Shown piece after piece: positions 8,724 through 20,848 of a stretch of DNA of 64,000 bases (within the stretch, counting starts at the first letter, position 1; each line of letters starts with the position of its first letter). Origin of the DNA: Acidobacteriota bacterium (GTDB lineage Bacteria > Acidobacteriota > Vicinamibacteria > Vicinamibacterales > CAVVIG01); assembly GCA_016195265.1 (NCBI GenBank), contig JACPZW010000076.1, positions 1 to 64,000 on the forward strand, read 5' to 3'. Under the pieces are notes generated by a model, which was not told the DNA's origin, did no database searches, and saw only the letters and a program-made list of their open reading frames with translations. Position numbers and translations under genes: made by a program.

Positions 8724-9089
8724 ATGAGAGTCATCGCCTTTGTTGCCCTTCTTTTCGCGCTCCCGGCGTCCGCACACGCTCAGCAGTTGTCACCAGCGGA
8801 GGCCGTCGCCGTCCTCCGCTCTAGCCATTCCGTGATCGATCTGACTGACGTTCAGTTTGGAGATGACTCAGGCCCCCGCGTCTTTCTCGTAGGTTCGAGC
8901 CCCACGGCCGGACCATTCGGGGAGTTCAAGGTTTTGCCCAGCCAGCCCTTGTCGCGCGGTCCCAATTTCTTTCGCGTGTCCACCTCGTGTCATGGGTGCA
9001 GTCCCGAGTTCGTGGGCAACCTCCGAGGCATGAGCACTCCGGATCGGACGAAGAAACGCGCTCGTCCCCAGCAGCGCGCCGACAAGTAG
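8724..9089 (+). CDS. Secreted hypothetical protein
   Basis: A 121-residue protein with an N-terminal signal peptide (MRVIAFVALLFALPASAHAQ). The mature part has one CHGC pair near residue 97 and a Lys/Arg-rich tail. CHGC is not a haem c motif (CxxCH) but could form a disulfide or bind a metal. TAGGAG lies 10 nt before the ATG. No family recognised. Confidence 0.65.
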   Translation: MRVIAFVALLFALPASAHAQQLSPAEAVAVLRSSHSVIDLTDVQFGDDSGPRVFLVGSSPTAGPFGEFKVLPSQPLSRGPNFFRVSTSCHGCSPEFVGNLRGMSTPDRTKKRARPQQRADK

Positions 9090-9155
9090 GCGCTGTCACT
9101 TCCTCTCGGCCTCTGCTCGCCGTTTTCAGAAGGGCGTCTTTTCGACTTTCACCTC

Positions 9156-9184
9156 TTGATCGCCTCCTGCGCGGCTGGTACGAT
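9156..9184 (+). promoter_or_regulatory. Sigma-70-type promoter giving a leaderless or near-leaderless mrfA transcript
   Basis: TTGATC (9156-9161), a 17-nt spacer, and TACGAT (9179-9184). Transcription would start about 7 nt later, at or within 1-3 nt of the ATG at 9193. No Shine-Dalgarno sequence is present between. Confidence 0.55.
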
Positions 9185-9192
9185 CCGGCCTC

Positions 9193-9861
9193 ATGCCCGG
9201 CGGCAATCTCGTAAAGAACGCGGCACTTTCGGCCGTCGCGTGCCGCGACAGCGCGCTCGACCAGGCGCTCGGCCGGCTCGCTGACGGCGCCGTCGATCGC
9301 CCCGACACTCCGGACCTCCATGTCACCGCGGTTCGCCAGCTTCCCGCGGTCGCTGCGCAGTACGCGCCGTTTCCTGACGCCCTTGATGATCGACTGAAGC
9401 AGGCGCTCGCGTCGCGCGGCGTCCCGCAGCTCTACACGCATCAGCGTGAAGCCATCGATCACGCGCTCGCCGGACGGAACGTCGTCGTCATCACGCCGAC
9501 GGCTTCGGGCAAGACGCTCTGCTACAACGCGCCGATCCTGCATTCGATCCTGCAGGATCCGTCGAGCCGCGCGCTGTACCTCTTTCCAACGAAAGCGCTC
9601 GCGCAGGATCAGCTCGCCGAGCTGCAGGCCCTGTGCGAAACGCTCGGGCAGATCGATCAGGCGACCTCCGGGGGGAGGGGCCCCCTGGAAACGATGTCAA
9701 TAACGTCAAGATCGGTGTGTTCACCTACGACGGCGACACGCCGCAGGACGCGCGGCGGACGATCCGGTCGCGCGCGCATCTCGTCCTCAGCAATCCGGAC
9801 ATGGTGCACTCCGGCATCCTGCCGCACCACCCGCGCTGGGCGAAGCTCTTCGAGAACCTGA
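9193..9861 (+). CDS. mrfA: MrfA/YprA-type DEXH helicase, 5' part before a frameshift
   Basis: N-terminal part of a superfamily 2 DNA helicase. LYTHQREAIDHAL is the Q-motif-like region, TPTASGKTLCYN the ATP-binding Walker A, and YLFPTKALAQDQ motif Ia. Similarity ends at about residue 167 (near 9690), inside a G6/G4C5 tract. Beyond that this frame is meaningless until its stop at 9861, while the homologous sequence continues one frame back in the entry starting at 9633. One added base in the tract would restore an 857-residue protein of normal family length. This could be an assembly undercall, a true mutation or a recoding site; the sequence cannot decide. The known partner, MrfB, follows. Confidence 0.75.
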   Translation: MPGGNLVKNAALSAVACRDSALDQALGRLADGAVDRPDTPDLHVTAVRQLPAVAAQYAPFPDALDDRLKQALASRGVPQLYTHQREAIDHALAGRNVVVITPTASGKTLCYNAPILHSILQDPSSRALYLFPTKALAQDQLAELQALCETLGQIDQATSGGRGPLETMSITSRSVCSPTTATRRRTRGGRSGRARISSSAIRTWCTPASCRTTRAGRSSSRT

Positions 9862-11765
9862 AGTACGTCGTCATCGACGAGCTGCACGCGTACCGCGGCG
9901 TCTTCGGCAGCCATCTCGCCAATGTGCTGCGACGGCTGCGGCGCATCTGCCGGCATTACGGATCGAACCCGGTTTTCATCTGCTCGTCGGCGACGATCGC
10001 GAACCCGCGCGAGCTGGCCGAGCGGCTGACCGAGCAGCCGTTCGAGCTGGTGGAGAAGAGCGGCGCGCCGCGCGGCGAGAAGTTCTTCGTCTTCGTCAAC
10101 CCGCCCGTCGTCAACCAGCAGCTCGGGATCCGCCGCTCGTACCTGAGCGAGACGCGCCGCATCGCTGCGGAGTTCCTCAAGCGCAACCTGCAGCTGATTG
10201 TGTTCGCGCGCAGCCGCCTGACGACGGAAATCCTGACGACGTATTTGAAGGAAGATTTCGAAGGCGAACCGGGCATGCCCGAGCGCATCCGCGGCTATCG
10301 CGGCGGCTACTTGCCGCTGCGCCGGCGTGAGATCGAGAAGGGCCTGCGCGACAGCGTTGTCCGCGCCGTCGTGTCCACCAACGCGCTCGAGCTCGGCATC
10401 GACATCGGCGCGCTCGACGTCAGCGTGATGGCGGGCTATCCCGGCACGATCGCGTCCACGTGGCAGCGCGCGGGCCGGGCGGGACGGCGGGCGAGCCGGT
10501 CAGCGGCGGTGATGGTGGCGAGCAGCGCGCCGCTCGATCAGTTCGTCGTCAAGAATCCATCGTACTTCTTCGACGCCTCGCCGGAGCACGCGCTGATCGA
10601 TCCGGACAACCTGCACATTCTCGTCGATCACCTGAAATGCGCGGCGTTCGAGCTGCCGATGTCGACGAATGAGGCGTTCGGCAGACATGACGTGCAGGAG
10701 ATTCTCGGCGTCCTCGCCGAGCAGGGCCTCGTACACTTGTCCAGTCGGCCTGGTCCTTCCGAGAGCGAGGGAAGTAGGGCGGGTCCTTTTGGACCCGCCG
10801 GTGAATGGACGTGGACGAGCGAGTCGTACCCTGCGGATGCGGTCAGCCTGCGGTCGGTCTCCTCGGACAACTTCGTCATCGTCGACACGACGCACGAGAC
10901 GCGGGTGATCAGCGAGACCGATTTCACGAGCGGCCCCGCGACGCTGCATCCGAAAGCGATCTACATTGTCGAAGGGGCGCTGTATCAGGTCGAGCAGCTG
11001 GACTTCGAAGGACGCAAGGCGTACGTCCGCCAGATCGATTGCGATTACTACACGGACGCGATCACGTACAACAAGGTCACGCCGATCGATACGTTCGAGA
11101 GTGGGGCGGAGCAAGCTCCGCCCCTGCTCGGAGACGACGCCCGTGACGGAGCGGCCGAGCTTGCTCGGCCCGTGCCCGGCGTACGCACCCACGGCGAGGT
11201 CCACGTCGTCTCCCGCGTCGTCGGCTTCAAGAAGATCAAGTTCTACACGAACGAGAACGTCGGGTCCGGCGAGCTCGACCTGCCCGAGCAGCAGATGCAC
11301 ACGACGTCGTACTGGCTGACGGTGCCGGCGAGCGTCATGGGCGCACTGCCGTTCGCGCCCGACGATCGCCGCGACGGCATCGTCGGCCTGGCGTACGCGC
11401 TGAAGCAGATCGCGCAGCTGCTGCTGATGTGCGACGGCCACGACATCGGCATCGCGCTCGACAGCGGCGACACCGATGTCGTCGCGGGCGCCGCGCGCGG
11501 TCAGCGGATCTTCGTCTACGACAACTACCCCGGCGGCATCGGCTTCAGCGCGCCGCTGTACGAGATGCACGACGAGCTGCTCGCGAAAACGCGCCAGCTG
11601 ATCGCCGACTGCGAGTGCGAGAACGGATGCCCGGGTTGCGTCGGGCCGGCGGGGAACACGGGTCCGCTGGCGAAGGCCGCGGCGCTGCGCATTCTGAATC
11701 TTCTGGGGCAGACGAAGATCTCCACCACGGATAACACGGAGGACACGGAGATGGAAGTCCTTTGA
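9633..11765 (+). CDS. mrfA: MrfA/YprA-type helicase, main part with DUF1998 zinc domain
   Basis: Continues the helicase from about 9690 (the first residues, from 9633, are an artefact of the frameshift). TYDGDTP, SNPDMVHSGILPHH, VIDELHAYRGVFGSH (motif II, DELH), SSATIANP (motif III) and ALELGIDIG with QRAGRAGRR (motifs V and VI) are diagnostic. The C-terminal DUF1998 region ends with CECENGCPGCVG, the four-cysteine cluster of MrfA. In Bacillus subtilis MrfA and MrfB repair mitomycin C lesions independently of UvrABC. Three GC palindromes interrupt the gene in frame (10778-10799, 11103-11124, 11153-11170), adding Gly/Pro/Ala-rich loops. The 3' end carries an ACACGGAG-type repeat, and the stop overlaps the TTG of mrfB. 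Confidence 0.82.
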   Translation: MRNARADRSGDLRGEGPPGNDVNNVKIGVFTYDGDTPQDARRTIRSRAHLVLSNPDMVHSGILPHHPRWAKLFENLKYVVIDELHAYRGVFGSHLANVLRRLRRICRHYGSNPVFICSSATIANPRELAERLTEQPFELVEKSGAPRGEKFFVFVNPPVVNQQLGIRRSYLSETRRIAAEFLKRNLQLIVFARSRLTTEILTTYLKEDFEGEPGMPERIRGYRGGYLPLRRREIEKGLRDSVVRAVVSTNALELGIDIGALDVSVMAGYPGTIASTWQRAGRAGRRASRSAAVMVASSAPLDQFVVKNPSYFFDASPEHALIDPDNLHILVDHLKCAAFELPMSTNEAFGRHDVQEILGVLAEQGLVHLSSRPGPSESEGSRAGPFGPAGEWTWTSESYPADAVSLRSVSSDNFVIVDTTHETRVISETDFTSGPATLHPKAIYIVEGALYQVEQLDFEGRKAYVRQIDCDYYTDAITYNKVTPIDTFESGAEQAPPLLGDDARDGAAELARPVPGVRTHGEVHVVSRVVGFKKIKFYTNENVGSGELDLPEQQMHTTSYWLTVPASVMGALPFAPDDRRDGIVGLAYALKQIAQLLLMCDGHDIGIALDSGDTDVVAGAARGQRIFVYDNYPGGIGFSAPLYEMHDELLAKTRQLIADCECENGCPGCVGPAGNTGPLAKAAALRILNLLGQTKISTTDNTEDTEMEVL
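10778..10799. repeat. REP-like GC palindrome inside mrfA
   Basis: GGCGGGTCC and GGACCCGCC around TTTT, the same element as downstream of nrdJ, preceded by GTAG. It is translated in frame as [10 protein letters not shown]. Confidence 0.75.
11103..11170. repeat. Two further palindromes inside mrfA
   Basis: A perfect 10-bp-arm palindrome (GGGGCGGAGC, AA, GCTCCGCCCC; 11103-11124) and a perfect 8-bp-arm one (GGCCGAGC, TT, GCTCGGCC; 11153-11170), 28 nt apart. Both are read through in frame between conserved parts of the helicase. Confidence 0.75.
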
Positions 11766-13132
11766 GTTCTCTCTCCGATCGCATTCGCGGGATTGTGACG
11801 CCGGGGGCGCCTGGTCCAAAAGGACCCGGCCTACATCGCCAGGCGGACGTAGGGCGGGTCCTTTCGGACCCGCCTGATCTTGAACGCATTCTCTGCGGCG
11901 AGTGGCGCGCAGATGCGGGCCGCCGCTGCTTCATCGTCGAGCGGCGATGGGAGCCGTCCGCGCGGCACGGCCGCGACGAGATCGGCGCGATGGCGGAGCG
12001 CCTCGACGAGGCCGCTTCAGGCGCACCGCTGTTCGCGAACGGAACGCCGGCGCGCGCGCCGTTCGTGTTCTTCGATCTCGAGACGACAGGGCTGAGCGGA
12101 GGCGCGGGCACGCAGGCGTTTCTCGTCGGCTGCGCGTGGTGCGAGGACGACGGCGCGTTCGTCACGCGGCAGTACGTGCTGACGCGCTACGCCGACGAGC
12201 GGCCGCTGCTCGACACGGTGGCGGGAGAGTTCACGCGCGCGGGCGCGCTCGTCAGCTTCAACGGCAAGTCGTTCGACGCGCCGGTGCTCGAGACGCGCTA
12301 CCTGTTCCACCGCCTCGCGTGGATCGGCGCCGGCGTGCCGCACGTGGACGTCCTGCATCCCGCGCGGCAGTTCTGGAAGGGCGAGAGTTGCTCGCTCGTC
12401 GCGCTCGAGCGCGACGTGCTCGGCTTCCATCGCATCGGCGACGTGGCGGGCTTCGAAATCCCCGAACGGTACTTTCAATTCGTGCGCAGCGGCGACGCGC
12501 GGCCGCTCGCCGCGGTCCTCGAGCACAACCGGCTTGATTTGTTGTCGCTCGCCGCGTTGACGTCGCGCCTGCTGCACCTGGCCCGCGTCGGACCGGGCGA
12601 GACGCGCGACGCGCGCGAGGCGCTCGCGCTCGGCCGCGTCTACGCGCGCGCGGGCCGCGACGACTGCGCCCGCGCGGCGTTCGAGCTGGCCGTCGAGCGC
12701 GGCATGAGCGATCGCTTCCGCAACAGCGATGACGTCCGGGACATTCGTCTCGGGGCACTGCGGGCGTTCGCGCTGTCGCTGCGCCGCGCGCGGGAGTACG
12801 CGCGCGCGGCCGTCTGCTGGCGGGAGATTCTCGACACGCCGGGATGTCCGCCGCTGCCCGCGAAGGACGCCGCCGAGGCGCTCGCGATACACCACGAGCA
12901 TCGCGCGCGCGATCTCGCGGCGGCCCGGGCGTTTGCGTTACGGATTGGACAGGCTGGAGTGCCTGGAATGCCTGGAATGAACGCCGCGGTGCGGCACCGC
13001 CTCGCCAGGCTGGATCGGAAACTCGAAACGGCTACCGCGCGGCAGCCGTCGCTTTCTTGGCCTTCGCCGTCTTTGCCGACTTCGCGGCCGTCTTCCGGCT
13101 CTCCGACGTCTGCGCCCCGAACTTCTTCGTAA
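11762..13132 (+). CDS. mrfB: MrfB/YprB-type RNase H-like exonuclease with TPR-like C-terminus
   Basis: A 456-residue DEDD-family nuclease. [12 protein letters not shown] carries Asp105 and Glu107 (motif I), [17 protein letters not shown] is motif II and [17 protein letters not shown] motif III. In B. subtilis this protein is the exonuclease partner of MrfA. The C-terminal third (from [20 protein letters not shown]) looks like TPR helices. The TTG start overlaps the mrfA stop (TTGA) and follows GGAGATGG. Between [11 protein letters not shown] and [11 protein letters not shown] two REP-like palindromes (11809-11874) are inserted in frame, and a 9-bp repeat (CTGGAATGC-like, about 12956-12978) lies near the end. 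The last 33 codons overlap the convergent rpmE gene. Confidence 0.85.
   Translation: MSSLSDRIRGIVTPGAPGPKGPGLHRQADVGRVLSDPPDLERILCGEWRADAGRRCFIVERRWEPSARHGRDEIGAMAERLDEAASGAPLFANGTPARAPFVFFDLETTGLSGGAGTQAFLVGCAWCEDDGAFVTRQYVLTRYADERPLLDTVAGEFTRAGALVSFNGKSFDAPVLETRYLFHRLAWIGAGVPHVDVLHPARQFWKGESCSLVALERDVLGFHRIGDVAGFEIPERYFQFVRSGDARPLAAVLEHNRLDLLSLAALTSRLLHLARVGPGETRDAREALALGRVYARAGRDDCARAAFELAVERGMSDRFRNSDDVRDIRLGALRAFALSLRRAREYARAAVCWREILDTPGCPPLPAKDAAEALAIHHEHRARDLAAARAFALRIGQAGVPGMPGMNAAVRHRLARLDRKLETATARQPSLSWPSPSLPTSRPSSGSPTSAPRTSS
11809..11874. repeat. Two REP-like palindromes in the 5' coding part of mrfB
   Basis: GCCTGGTCC, AAAA, GGACCCGGC (11809-11830; arms imperfect by one base) and GGCGGGTCC, TTTC, GGACCCGCC (11853-11874). 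They are in opposite orientation, judged by the flanking CTAC and GTAG, and code for [10 protein letters not shown] and VGRVLSDPP. Confidence 0.75.
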
Positions 13133-13307
13133 ACCGCTCGACGCGGCCTTCGGTATCGATCAGCTTCTGCCGGCCCGTGAAGAACGGGTGGCAGTTCGAG
13201 CAGATTTCGAGATGCAGCTCTGGCTTGGTGGACTGGGTCTTCCACGTGTGGCCGCAGGCGCAGCGCGCCTCGACCTCGTGGTACTTGGGATGAATGCCTT
13301 CCTTCAC
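13032..13307 (-). CDS. rpmE: 50S ribosomal protein L31 (zinc-binding type)
   Basis: A 91-residue ribosomal protein. [21 protein letters not shown] and [15 protein letters not shown] are the L31 signature. Cys16, Cys18, Cys36 and Cys39 make the zinc site of the C+ form, so it can also act as a zinc store. The C-terminus has an Ala/Lys-rich extension beyond the usual 70 residues. I chose the GTG at 13307, preceded by AAGGAG at 6 nt; the longer frame upstream is spurious. The 3' end overlaps convergent mrfB by about 100 nt. Confidence 0.92.
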   Translation of the reverse strand: MKEGIHPKYHEVEARCACGHTWKTQSTKPELHLEICSNCHPFFTGRQKLIDTEGRVERFTKKFGAQTSESRKTAAKSAKTAKAKKATAAAR

Positions 13308-13339
13308 AGCGTGCTCCTTGGGGCTAGGGCCAAAAAGAC

Positions 13340-13345
13340 AGTATA
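13340..13345 (-). promoter_or_regulatory. Candidate -10 element of rpmE
   Basis: TATACT on the minus strand, about 33 nt upstream of the rpmE GTG. The -35 region at the matching distance falls in the GC hairpin and is a poor match, so this is tentative. Confidence 0.4.
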
Positions 13346-13350
13346 TCGCG

Positions 13351-13430
13351 GGGGCGGGAGGGGCTGGAAGGGCAGGAGGGGCTGGAAGGGAAAACGCCTT
13401 CCCATCCTGCCCTTCCCGCCTTTCCCGCCC
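13351..13430. repeat. Long imperfect GA/CT-rich hairpin
   Basis: A 40-nt arm rich in GGAGGGGCTGGAAGGGCAGG (13351-13390) faces a complementary 34-nt arm (13397-13430) across a short loop. It separates the aldo/keto reductase stop from rpmE and might help end leftward transcription, though no T-run follows. A related block lies inside engB at 16016-16064. Confidence 0.6.
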
Positions 13431-14410
13431 TATCGTTCCCAGCGATGGGCTTTCAGCGCATCGCTGAGCCGTGGTGGCAACGGCACCCCGTCGCTCGCGC
13501 CCAGATTCCGCTCGACGTGGCGGAGCCGCCGCATTCCTGGAATCGTCGTGCTGACCGCAGGGTGTTCGAGGATGAAGCGCAAGGCCAGTTCGGGCAGATC
13601 CATACCCTCCGGCACCAGCGGCTGCAGGCGATCGACGTGCGTCAGCGTCTCCGCGAGGTGGGCCGGGTTGAAGTAGGTGTTCCGCCAGTCGCCGTCGGGC
13701 CACTGTGATTCCGGCGTCAGCGTCCCGGTCAAACTGCCTTCGTCGAACGGCACGCGCGCGATGACCGCGATGTCGTGCGCTTGGCAGTAGGGGAGCAGCT
13801 CGTCTTCCGGCGCCTGGTCGAAGATGTTGTAGACGACCTGCACGCTGTCGATGAGCCCGGTCTCGAGCGCGCGCAGGACGTTGGTCGCCTGCCAGCGATT
13901 GACGCTGATACCAATCGCGCGCACGAGCTTCTCGCGCTTCAAATCATCGACGGCGCGCTGCCAGCCGGCGTCTCCCGCCCACGTGTCGCTCCACACGTGG
14001 AACTGCTGCAGGTCGATCGTGGAGACGCCGAGATTCGCGAGGCTCTTTTCCGTGTATTCGCGGATGTGATCCGGCGGATACGTCTCGGCGACCAGATACT
14101 CGTCCTTCGCCGGCCACTTCATGTTCTTAGGCGGGATTTTCGTCGCGACGATTAAAGGGGACACCTCTCGGCCGCCCGGGGCAGCGAGACCCGTCCGCTT
14201 GGCCCGAAGCGCCTGTCCGAGCAGCTGCTCGCTCTTGCCGAGGCCGTAGGCCCACGCCGTGTCGAAGAACGTGCAGCCGAGCGCAATCGCACGGTCGAGC
14301 GCGCCGAGCGACTCCTGATCGTCAGAGCCGGTCCAACCGCCTATGCCCCAGAGGCCGTAGCCGATCTCTGACGTCTGCCATCCCGTCCGTCCGAATTGTC
14401 GTGTACGCAT
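13430..14410 (-). CDS. Aldo/keto reductase
   Basis: A 326-residue NADPH-dependent oxidoreductase of the AKR superfamily with a TIM-barrel fold. The tetrad is visible as Asp50 and Tyr55 (FFDTAWAYG), Lys91 (VATKIPP) and His138 (QQFHVWSD). The C-terminal [17 protein letters not shown] is the cofactor-binding segment. Physiological substrate unknown. It follows rho by 25 nt on the same strand and may be the last gene of that block. Residues around 74-86 ([12 protein letters not shown]) form a longer loop than usual before the catalytic lysine. Confidence 0.87.
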   Translation of the reverse strand: MRTRQFGRTGWQTSEIGYGLWGIGGWTGSDDQESLGALDRAIALGCTFFDTAWAYGLGKSEQLLGQALRAKRTGLAAPGGREVSPLIVATKIPPKNMKWPAKDEYLVAETYPPDHIREYTEKSLANLGVSTIDLQQFHVWSDTWAGDAGWQRAVDDLKREKLVRAIGISVNRWQATNVLRALETGLIDSVQVVYNIFDQAPEDELLPYCQAHDIAVIARVPFDEGSLTGTLTPESQWPDGDWRNTYFNPAHLAETLTHVDRLQPLVPEGMDLPELALRFILEHPAVSTTIPGMRRLRHVERNLGASDGVPLPPRLSDALKAHRWER

Positions 14411-14435
14411 GAGCGTGCGGGCGGCGCCGCGCGTG

Positions 14436-15794
<1,359 letters not shown>

Positions 15795-16015
15795 AGTTCG
15801 TCCAGTCCTTCGCCCGTCACTGCCGAGACCGGCAGGACGGCGTCTTCAAATACGGATTCCAGTTCTCTCATCGCGTGGATCCGTTCGCCGCGCGCGAGCT
15901 TGTCGATCTTGGTCCCCACGATGCCGAAACGCTCGACGGTCGATCGCAGCCAGCGCCACGCCTCGAGGTCGTTTTCGAGGCCCGGATGCCGCGCGTCGAT
16001 GATCAGAAGAGCCGC

Positions 16016-16064
16016 TCGGAGGGCAGGAGCGGCAGGAGAGGGCCCCTCCCGCCCTTCCCGCCCG
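16016..16064. repeat. GA/CT-rich palindromic block within engB
   Basis: GGAGGGCAGGAGCGGCAGG faces CCTCCCGCCCTTCCCGCCC across a short centre. The composition matches the hairpin at 13351-13430. The block is in frame with engB. Confidence 0.5.
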
Positions 16065-16355
16065 AAGTACTGGCGCGTCACTTCGTCCAGCTCACGCCTC
16101 TCGCCCTTCGCGAAACCGTACCCCGGCAGATCCACGAGGTACATCGCGCCGCCGGTCCCGCGCGTCACCTGGTAGACGTTGGCCAGCCGGGTTTTACCAG
16201 GCGCGGCGCTCGCGCGCGCGACGCGCTGCTTCACGAGCGCGTTGATCAGGCTCGATTTGCCCACGTTCGAGCGCCCGACCATGGCGACTTCCGGCAGCCC
16301 GCCGTCGGGGAAGTCCGCCGCGGAAGCGGCGCTCGTAATAAAGGTGGCTTCGATG

Positions 16356-18758
16356 CTAGTGAGTAATCGTGTCGTCGGTAATCGCGGCGTCAACCGGCTC
16401 CGCTTGCGCGTCGGCCGCCAGGCGTCCCGCCAACGGCTCGGCCAGCGCGACTTTCAAGACCTCGTCCATCGTCTGGACCATGTAGACGTTCAACGTGTCC
16501 AGCACGTTCTTTGGAATGTCCGCCAGATCCTTCTCGTTGTCCTTCGGCAGAATGATGTTCTTGATGCCGGCGCGGTGCGCGGCGAGGACCTTTTCCTTCA
16601 CGCCGCCGATCGGCAGGACCTTGCCGCGCAGCGTAATTTCGCCCGTCATCGCGACGTCCTTGCGGATCGGCACGCGCGCCAGCGCCGAGACGAGCGCCGT
16701 GGCGAGCGTGATGCCGGCCGACGGCCCATCCTTGGGGATGGCGCCTTCGGGCACGTGGATGTGGACATCGGTCCGCTTGTTGAAGTCCTTCGGGATGCCG
16801 AATTCCTCCGCCTTGGAGCGGACGTAGCTCATCGCGGCCTGCGCCGATTCCTGCATGACGTCGCCGAGCTTCCCGGTGAGCGTTAGGTGGCCCTTGCCCG
16901 ACATCAGCGTCGCCTCGGTCACGAGAATCTCGCCGCCGACTTCCGTCCACGCGAGACCGGTCGCGATGCCGATTTCGTTGGTCTCCTCGGCCATCGTGTT
17001 GCGGAAACGCGGGACGCCGAGGTACTGCGTGACTTTGTCGGCCGTGATCTCCTCGCTGAACGACTTGCCCTCGACGACGACCTTGCGCGCCACCTTGCGG
17101 CAGATGGACGACAGCTCGCGCTCGAGGTTGCGGACGCCCGCTTCGCGCGTGTAGCGGTTGATGACGGTCTGAATCGCCTCGTCGGTGAACGTGATGTTGT
17201 CTTTCGTGAGCCCGGTGCCATCGATCGCCTTCGGCGACAGGAATTTCTTCGCGATCTCGATCTTCTCGATCTCGGTGTAGCCGGCGAGCTGCATGACCTC
17301 CATGCGGTCGCGCAGCGCCTGCGGGACCGTGTGCAGCACGTTGGCCGTGCAGATGAACATCACGTGCGAGAGATCGAACTCGACGTCGAGGTAGTGATCG
17401 AGGAACGTGTGGTTCTGCTCCGGGTCCAGGACCTCGAGGAGCGCCGCGGACGGATCGCCGCGGAAGTCCATCGACATCTTATCCACTTCGTCGAGCAGGA
17501 AGACCGGGTTCATCGTGCCGGCCTTCTTCATCATCTGGATGATCTGGCCGGGGAACGCGCCGATGTAAGTGCGGCGGTGACCGCGGATTTCCGCCTCGTC
17601 GCGCACGCCGCCGAGCGACAGCCGGACGAACGAGCGGTTCATCGCGCGCGCGATCGACTTGGCGAGCGACGTCTTGCCGACTCCCGGAGGTCCGGAGAAC
17701 GTGAGGATGGTCGCCTTCGGCTTTTTGACGAGTGCGCGGACGGCGAGGAACTCAAGGATGCGTTCCTTGATCTTCTCGAGCCCGTAATGGTCTTCGTTCA
17801 GAATCTCTTCGGCGCGCTTGAGGTCGCGGCTCTCGCGGCTCTTCTTGTGCCACGGCACGGCGATGAGCCAGTCGAGGTAGTTGCGCGAGACGGTCGCCTC
17901 GGCGGACATCGGCGGCATCGCCTCCAGGCGCTTGAGCTCCTGCAGCGCCTTCTCCTCGACGTCCTTCGGCATCTTCGAGGTTTCGATCTTCTTCTTCAGG
18001 TCGTCGACCTCGTTGCCCTTCTCGTCCTTGCGGCCCAGTTCCTTCTGGATCGCCTTCATCTTCTCGTTGAGGTAGTACTCCTTCTGCGCCTTCTCCATCT
18101 GCTTCTTGACGCGGGACTGGATGCGGCGGTCCACCTGGAGCTTGTCGACCTCGATTTCGAGAATGCCGGCGATGCGGTTGAGCCGTTCGATCGGGGAGAT
18201 GATCTCGAGCAGGTTCTGCTTCTCGTCGACGCCGACGAGCAGGTGCGCGGCGATCGTGTCCGCGAGCTTGCCCGGGTCGTCCACGCGGACGGCGGCGATC
18301 ATCGCGTCGTAGTGCAGGTTGTTCGAGAGCTTCACGTACTGCTCGAACAGCGAGACCACGCGGCTCATCGTCGTCTCGGCGTCGGCGCTCGTCTCCCGCT
18401 GCTTCGGCAGCACCTTGACGACGACGCGGTAGAACCCCTTGTCTTCCTTCCACTCGACCGCGCGGGCGCGATCGACGCCCTCCACCAGGACCTTGATGTT
18501 GCCGTCGGGCAGCTTGAGGCTCTGGACGACGTTCGCCACGCAGCCCATCGTGAAGATGTCCTCCGACCGCGGGTCGTCGACCGACGCGTCGTGCTGCGCC
18601 GCGAGAAAGATCCGCTTGTCCTTCAGCAGTGCATGCTCCAGCGCGCGCGTCGACGAGGGCCGCCCGATGACGAACGGCATCATCATGTGCGGGAAGACGA
18701 CGACGTCGCGGAGGGGGACGATCGGGAGGGTTTCGTAGACTTCCAAAGGCGTATCCAT
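16356..18758 (-). CDS. lon: ATP-dependent protease Lon
   Basis: An 800-residue cytoplasmic AAA+ serine protease that degrades misfolded and regulatory proteins. The N-terminal substrate domain begins [19 protein letters not shown], the coiled-coil region spans about 200-300, GPPGVGKTS is the Walker A and [10 protein letters not shown] the Walker B. The proteolytic dyad is Ser680 (PKDGPSAG) and Lys723 ([12 protein letters not shown]). Length is normal. It is separated from clpX by a 98-nt foldback of heptamer repeats, and its end overlaps engB by 38 nt. Confidence 0.96.
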   Translation of the reverse strand: MDTPLEVYETLPIVPLRDVVVFPHMMMPFVIGRPSSTRALEHALLKDKRIFLAAQHDASVDDPRSEDIFTMGCVANVVQSLKLPDGNIKVLVEGVDRARAVEWKEDKGFYRVVVKVLPKQRETSADAETTMSRVVSLFEQYVKLSNNLHYDAMIAAVRVDDPGKLADTIAAHLLVGVDEKQNLLEIISPIERLNRIAGILEIEVDKLQVDRRIQSRVKKQMEKAQKEYYLNEKMKAIQKELGRKDEKGNEVDDLKKKIETSKMPKDVEEKALQELKRLEAMPPMSAEATVSRNYLDWLIAVPWHKKSRESRDLKRAEEILNEDHYGLEKIKERILEFLAVRALVKKPKATILTFSGPPGVGKTSLAKSIARAMNRSFVRLSLGGVRDEAEIRGHRRTYIGAFPGQIIQMMKKAGTMNPVFLLDEVDKMSMDFRGDPSAALLEVLDPEQNHTFLDHYLDVEFDLSHVMFICTANVLHTVPQALRDRMEVMQLAGYTEIEKIEIAKKFLSPKAIDGTGLTKDNITFTDEAIQTVINRYTREAGVRNLERELSSICRKVARKVVVEGKSFSEEITADKVTQYLGVPRFRNTMAEETNEIGIATGLAWTEVGGEILVTEATLMSGKGHLTLTGKLGDVMQESAQAAMSYVRSKAEEFGIPKDFNKRTDVHIHVPEGAIPKDGPSAGITLATALVSALARVPIRKDVAMTGEITLRGKVLPIGGVKEKVLAAHRAGIKNIILPKDNEKDLADIPKNVLDTLNVYMVQTMDEVLKVALAEPLAGRLAADAQAEPVDAAITDDTITH

Positions 18759-18856
18759 GAGATTTCAGATTTCAGAAGTCAGATTTCAGATTGATTCAGA
18801 TGGGGACGTGGATGCGTCCGCAATCTGAATTCTGAACTCTGAAATCTGAGATTTCA
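18759..18856. repeat. Heptamer foldback between clpX and lon
   Basis: TCAGATT/TCTGAAN-type heptamers run in opposite directions. Arms 18765-18793 and 18821-18849 are complementary at 26 of 29 positions, with a 27-nt loop. The whole clpX-lon gap consists of this element, so the clpX-lon transcript would carry a large AU-rich hairpin just before the lon ATG. Confidence 0.75.
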
Positions 18857-20104
<1,248 letters not shown>

Positions 20105-20148
20105 GGTGATTTCCAGCCCTCAGCCCTTCGCCCTAAGCCTTTGAGTCC

Positions 20149-20775
20149 TCAGGCCCTTTTGCGGATGACATCATCAATAATACCGTATTCCTTGCCCTGG
20201 TCGGCCGACATGATGTAGTCGCGCTCCGTATCGTCCTGGATACGCTTGACCGGCTGTCCGGTATGGTGCACCAGGATTTCATTGATACGTTCGCGCATGC
20301 GCAGGATCTCGCGGGCCGCAATATCAATATCGGTCGCTTGGCCCGCCAAACCAGACATCAGGGGCTGGTGGATGACAATCCGTGAATTGGGGAGCGAGAA
20401 CCGCTTGCCCTTCGCCCCCGCCGACAGCAGGACCGCCGCCATCGACGCCGCCTGCCCGATGCAGATCGTCTGGACGTCCGGCTTGATGAACTGCATCGTG
20501 TCGTAGATCGCCATCCCGGAGGTAATCGACCCGCCCGGGCTGTTGATGTAGAGCATGATGTCTTTGTCCGGGTCCTCGGCTTCCAGGAACAGCATTTGCG
20601 CGATGACCAGGTTGGCGATGCCGTCGTCAATCGGCGTGCCGATGAAGATGATGCTGTCCTTCAGCAGCCGCGAGTAGATGTCGTAGGCGCGCTCGCCGCG
20701 GTTGGTCTGCTCGACGACCATGGGGACGAGCTGCATGTGCGCGTTGTGGGTCACAGAATGCGAATCTCGTTGCAT
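20149..20775 (-). CDS. clpP: ATP-dependent Clp protease proteolytic subunit ClpP
   Basis: A 208-residue serine peptidase forming the tetradecameric chamber used by ClpX. Ser111 (GQAASMAA) and His136 (VIHQPL) are catalytic; the aspartate is in the DTERD segment near 182-186. [19 protein letters not shown] is a family landmark. Neither candidate start has a clear ribosome-binding site: ATG at 20775, or ATG at 20736, which gives the canonical [11 protein letters not shown] beginning. The short N-terminal peptide of the longer form could be a processed propeptide. Confidence 0.95.
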   Translation of the reverse strand: MQRDSHSVTHNAHMQLVPMVVEQTNRGERAYDIYSRLLKDSIIFIGTPIDDGIANLVIAQMLFLEAEDPDKDIMLYINSPGGSITSGMAIYDTMQFIKPDVQTICIGQAASMAAVLLSAGAKGKRFSLPNSRIVIHQPLMSGLAGQATDIDIAAREILRMRERINEILVHHTGQPVKRIQDDTERDYIMSADQGKEYGIIDDVIRKRA

Positions 20776-20848
20776 AACCGAGTGTGGGGCATAGGTTGTC
20801 GGGGAAATGTGTGACGTGTCTTGAACGGGCTGCTGACGCGGGGTTGTC

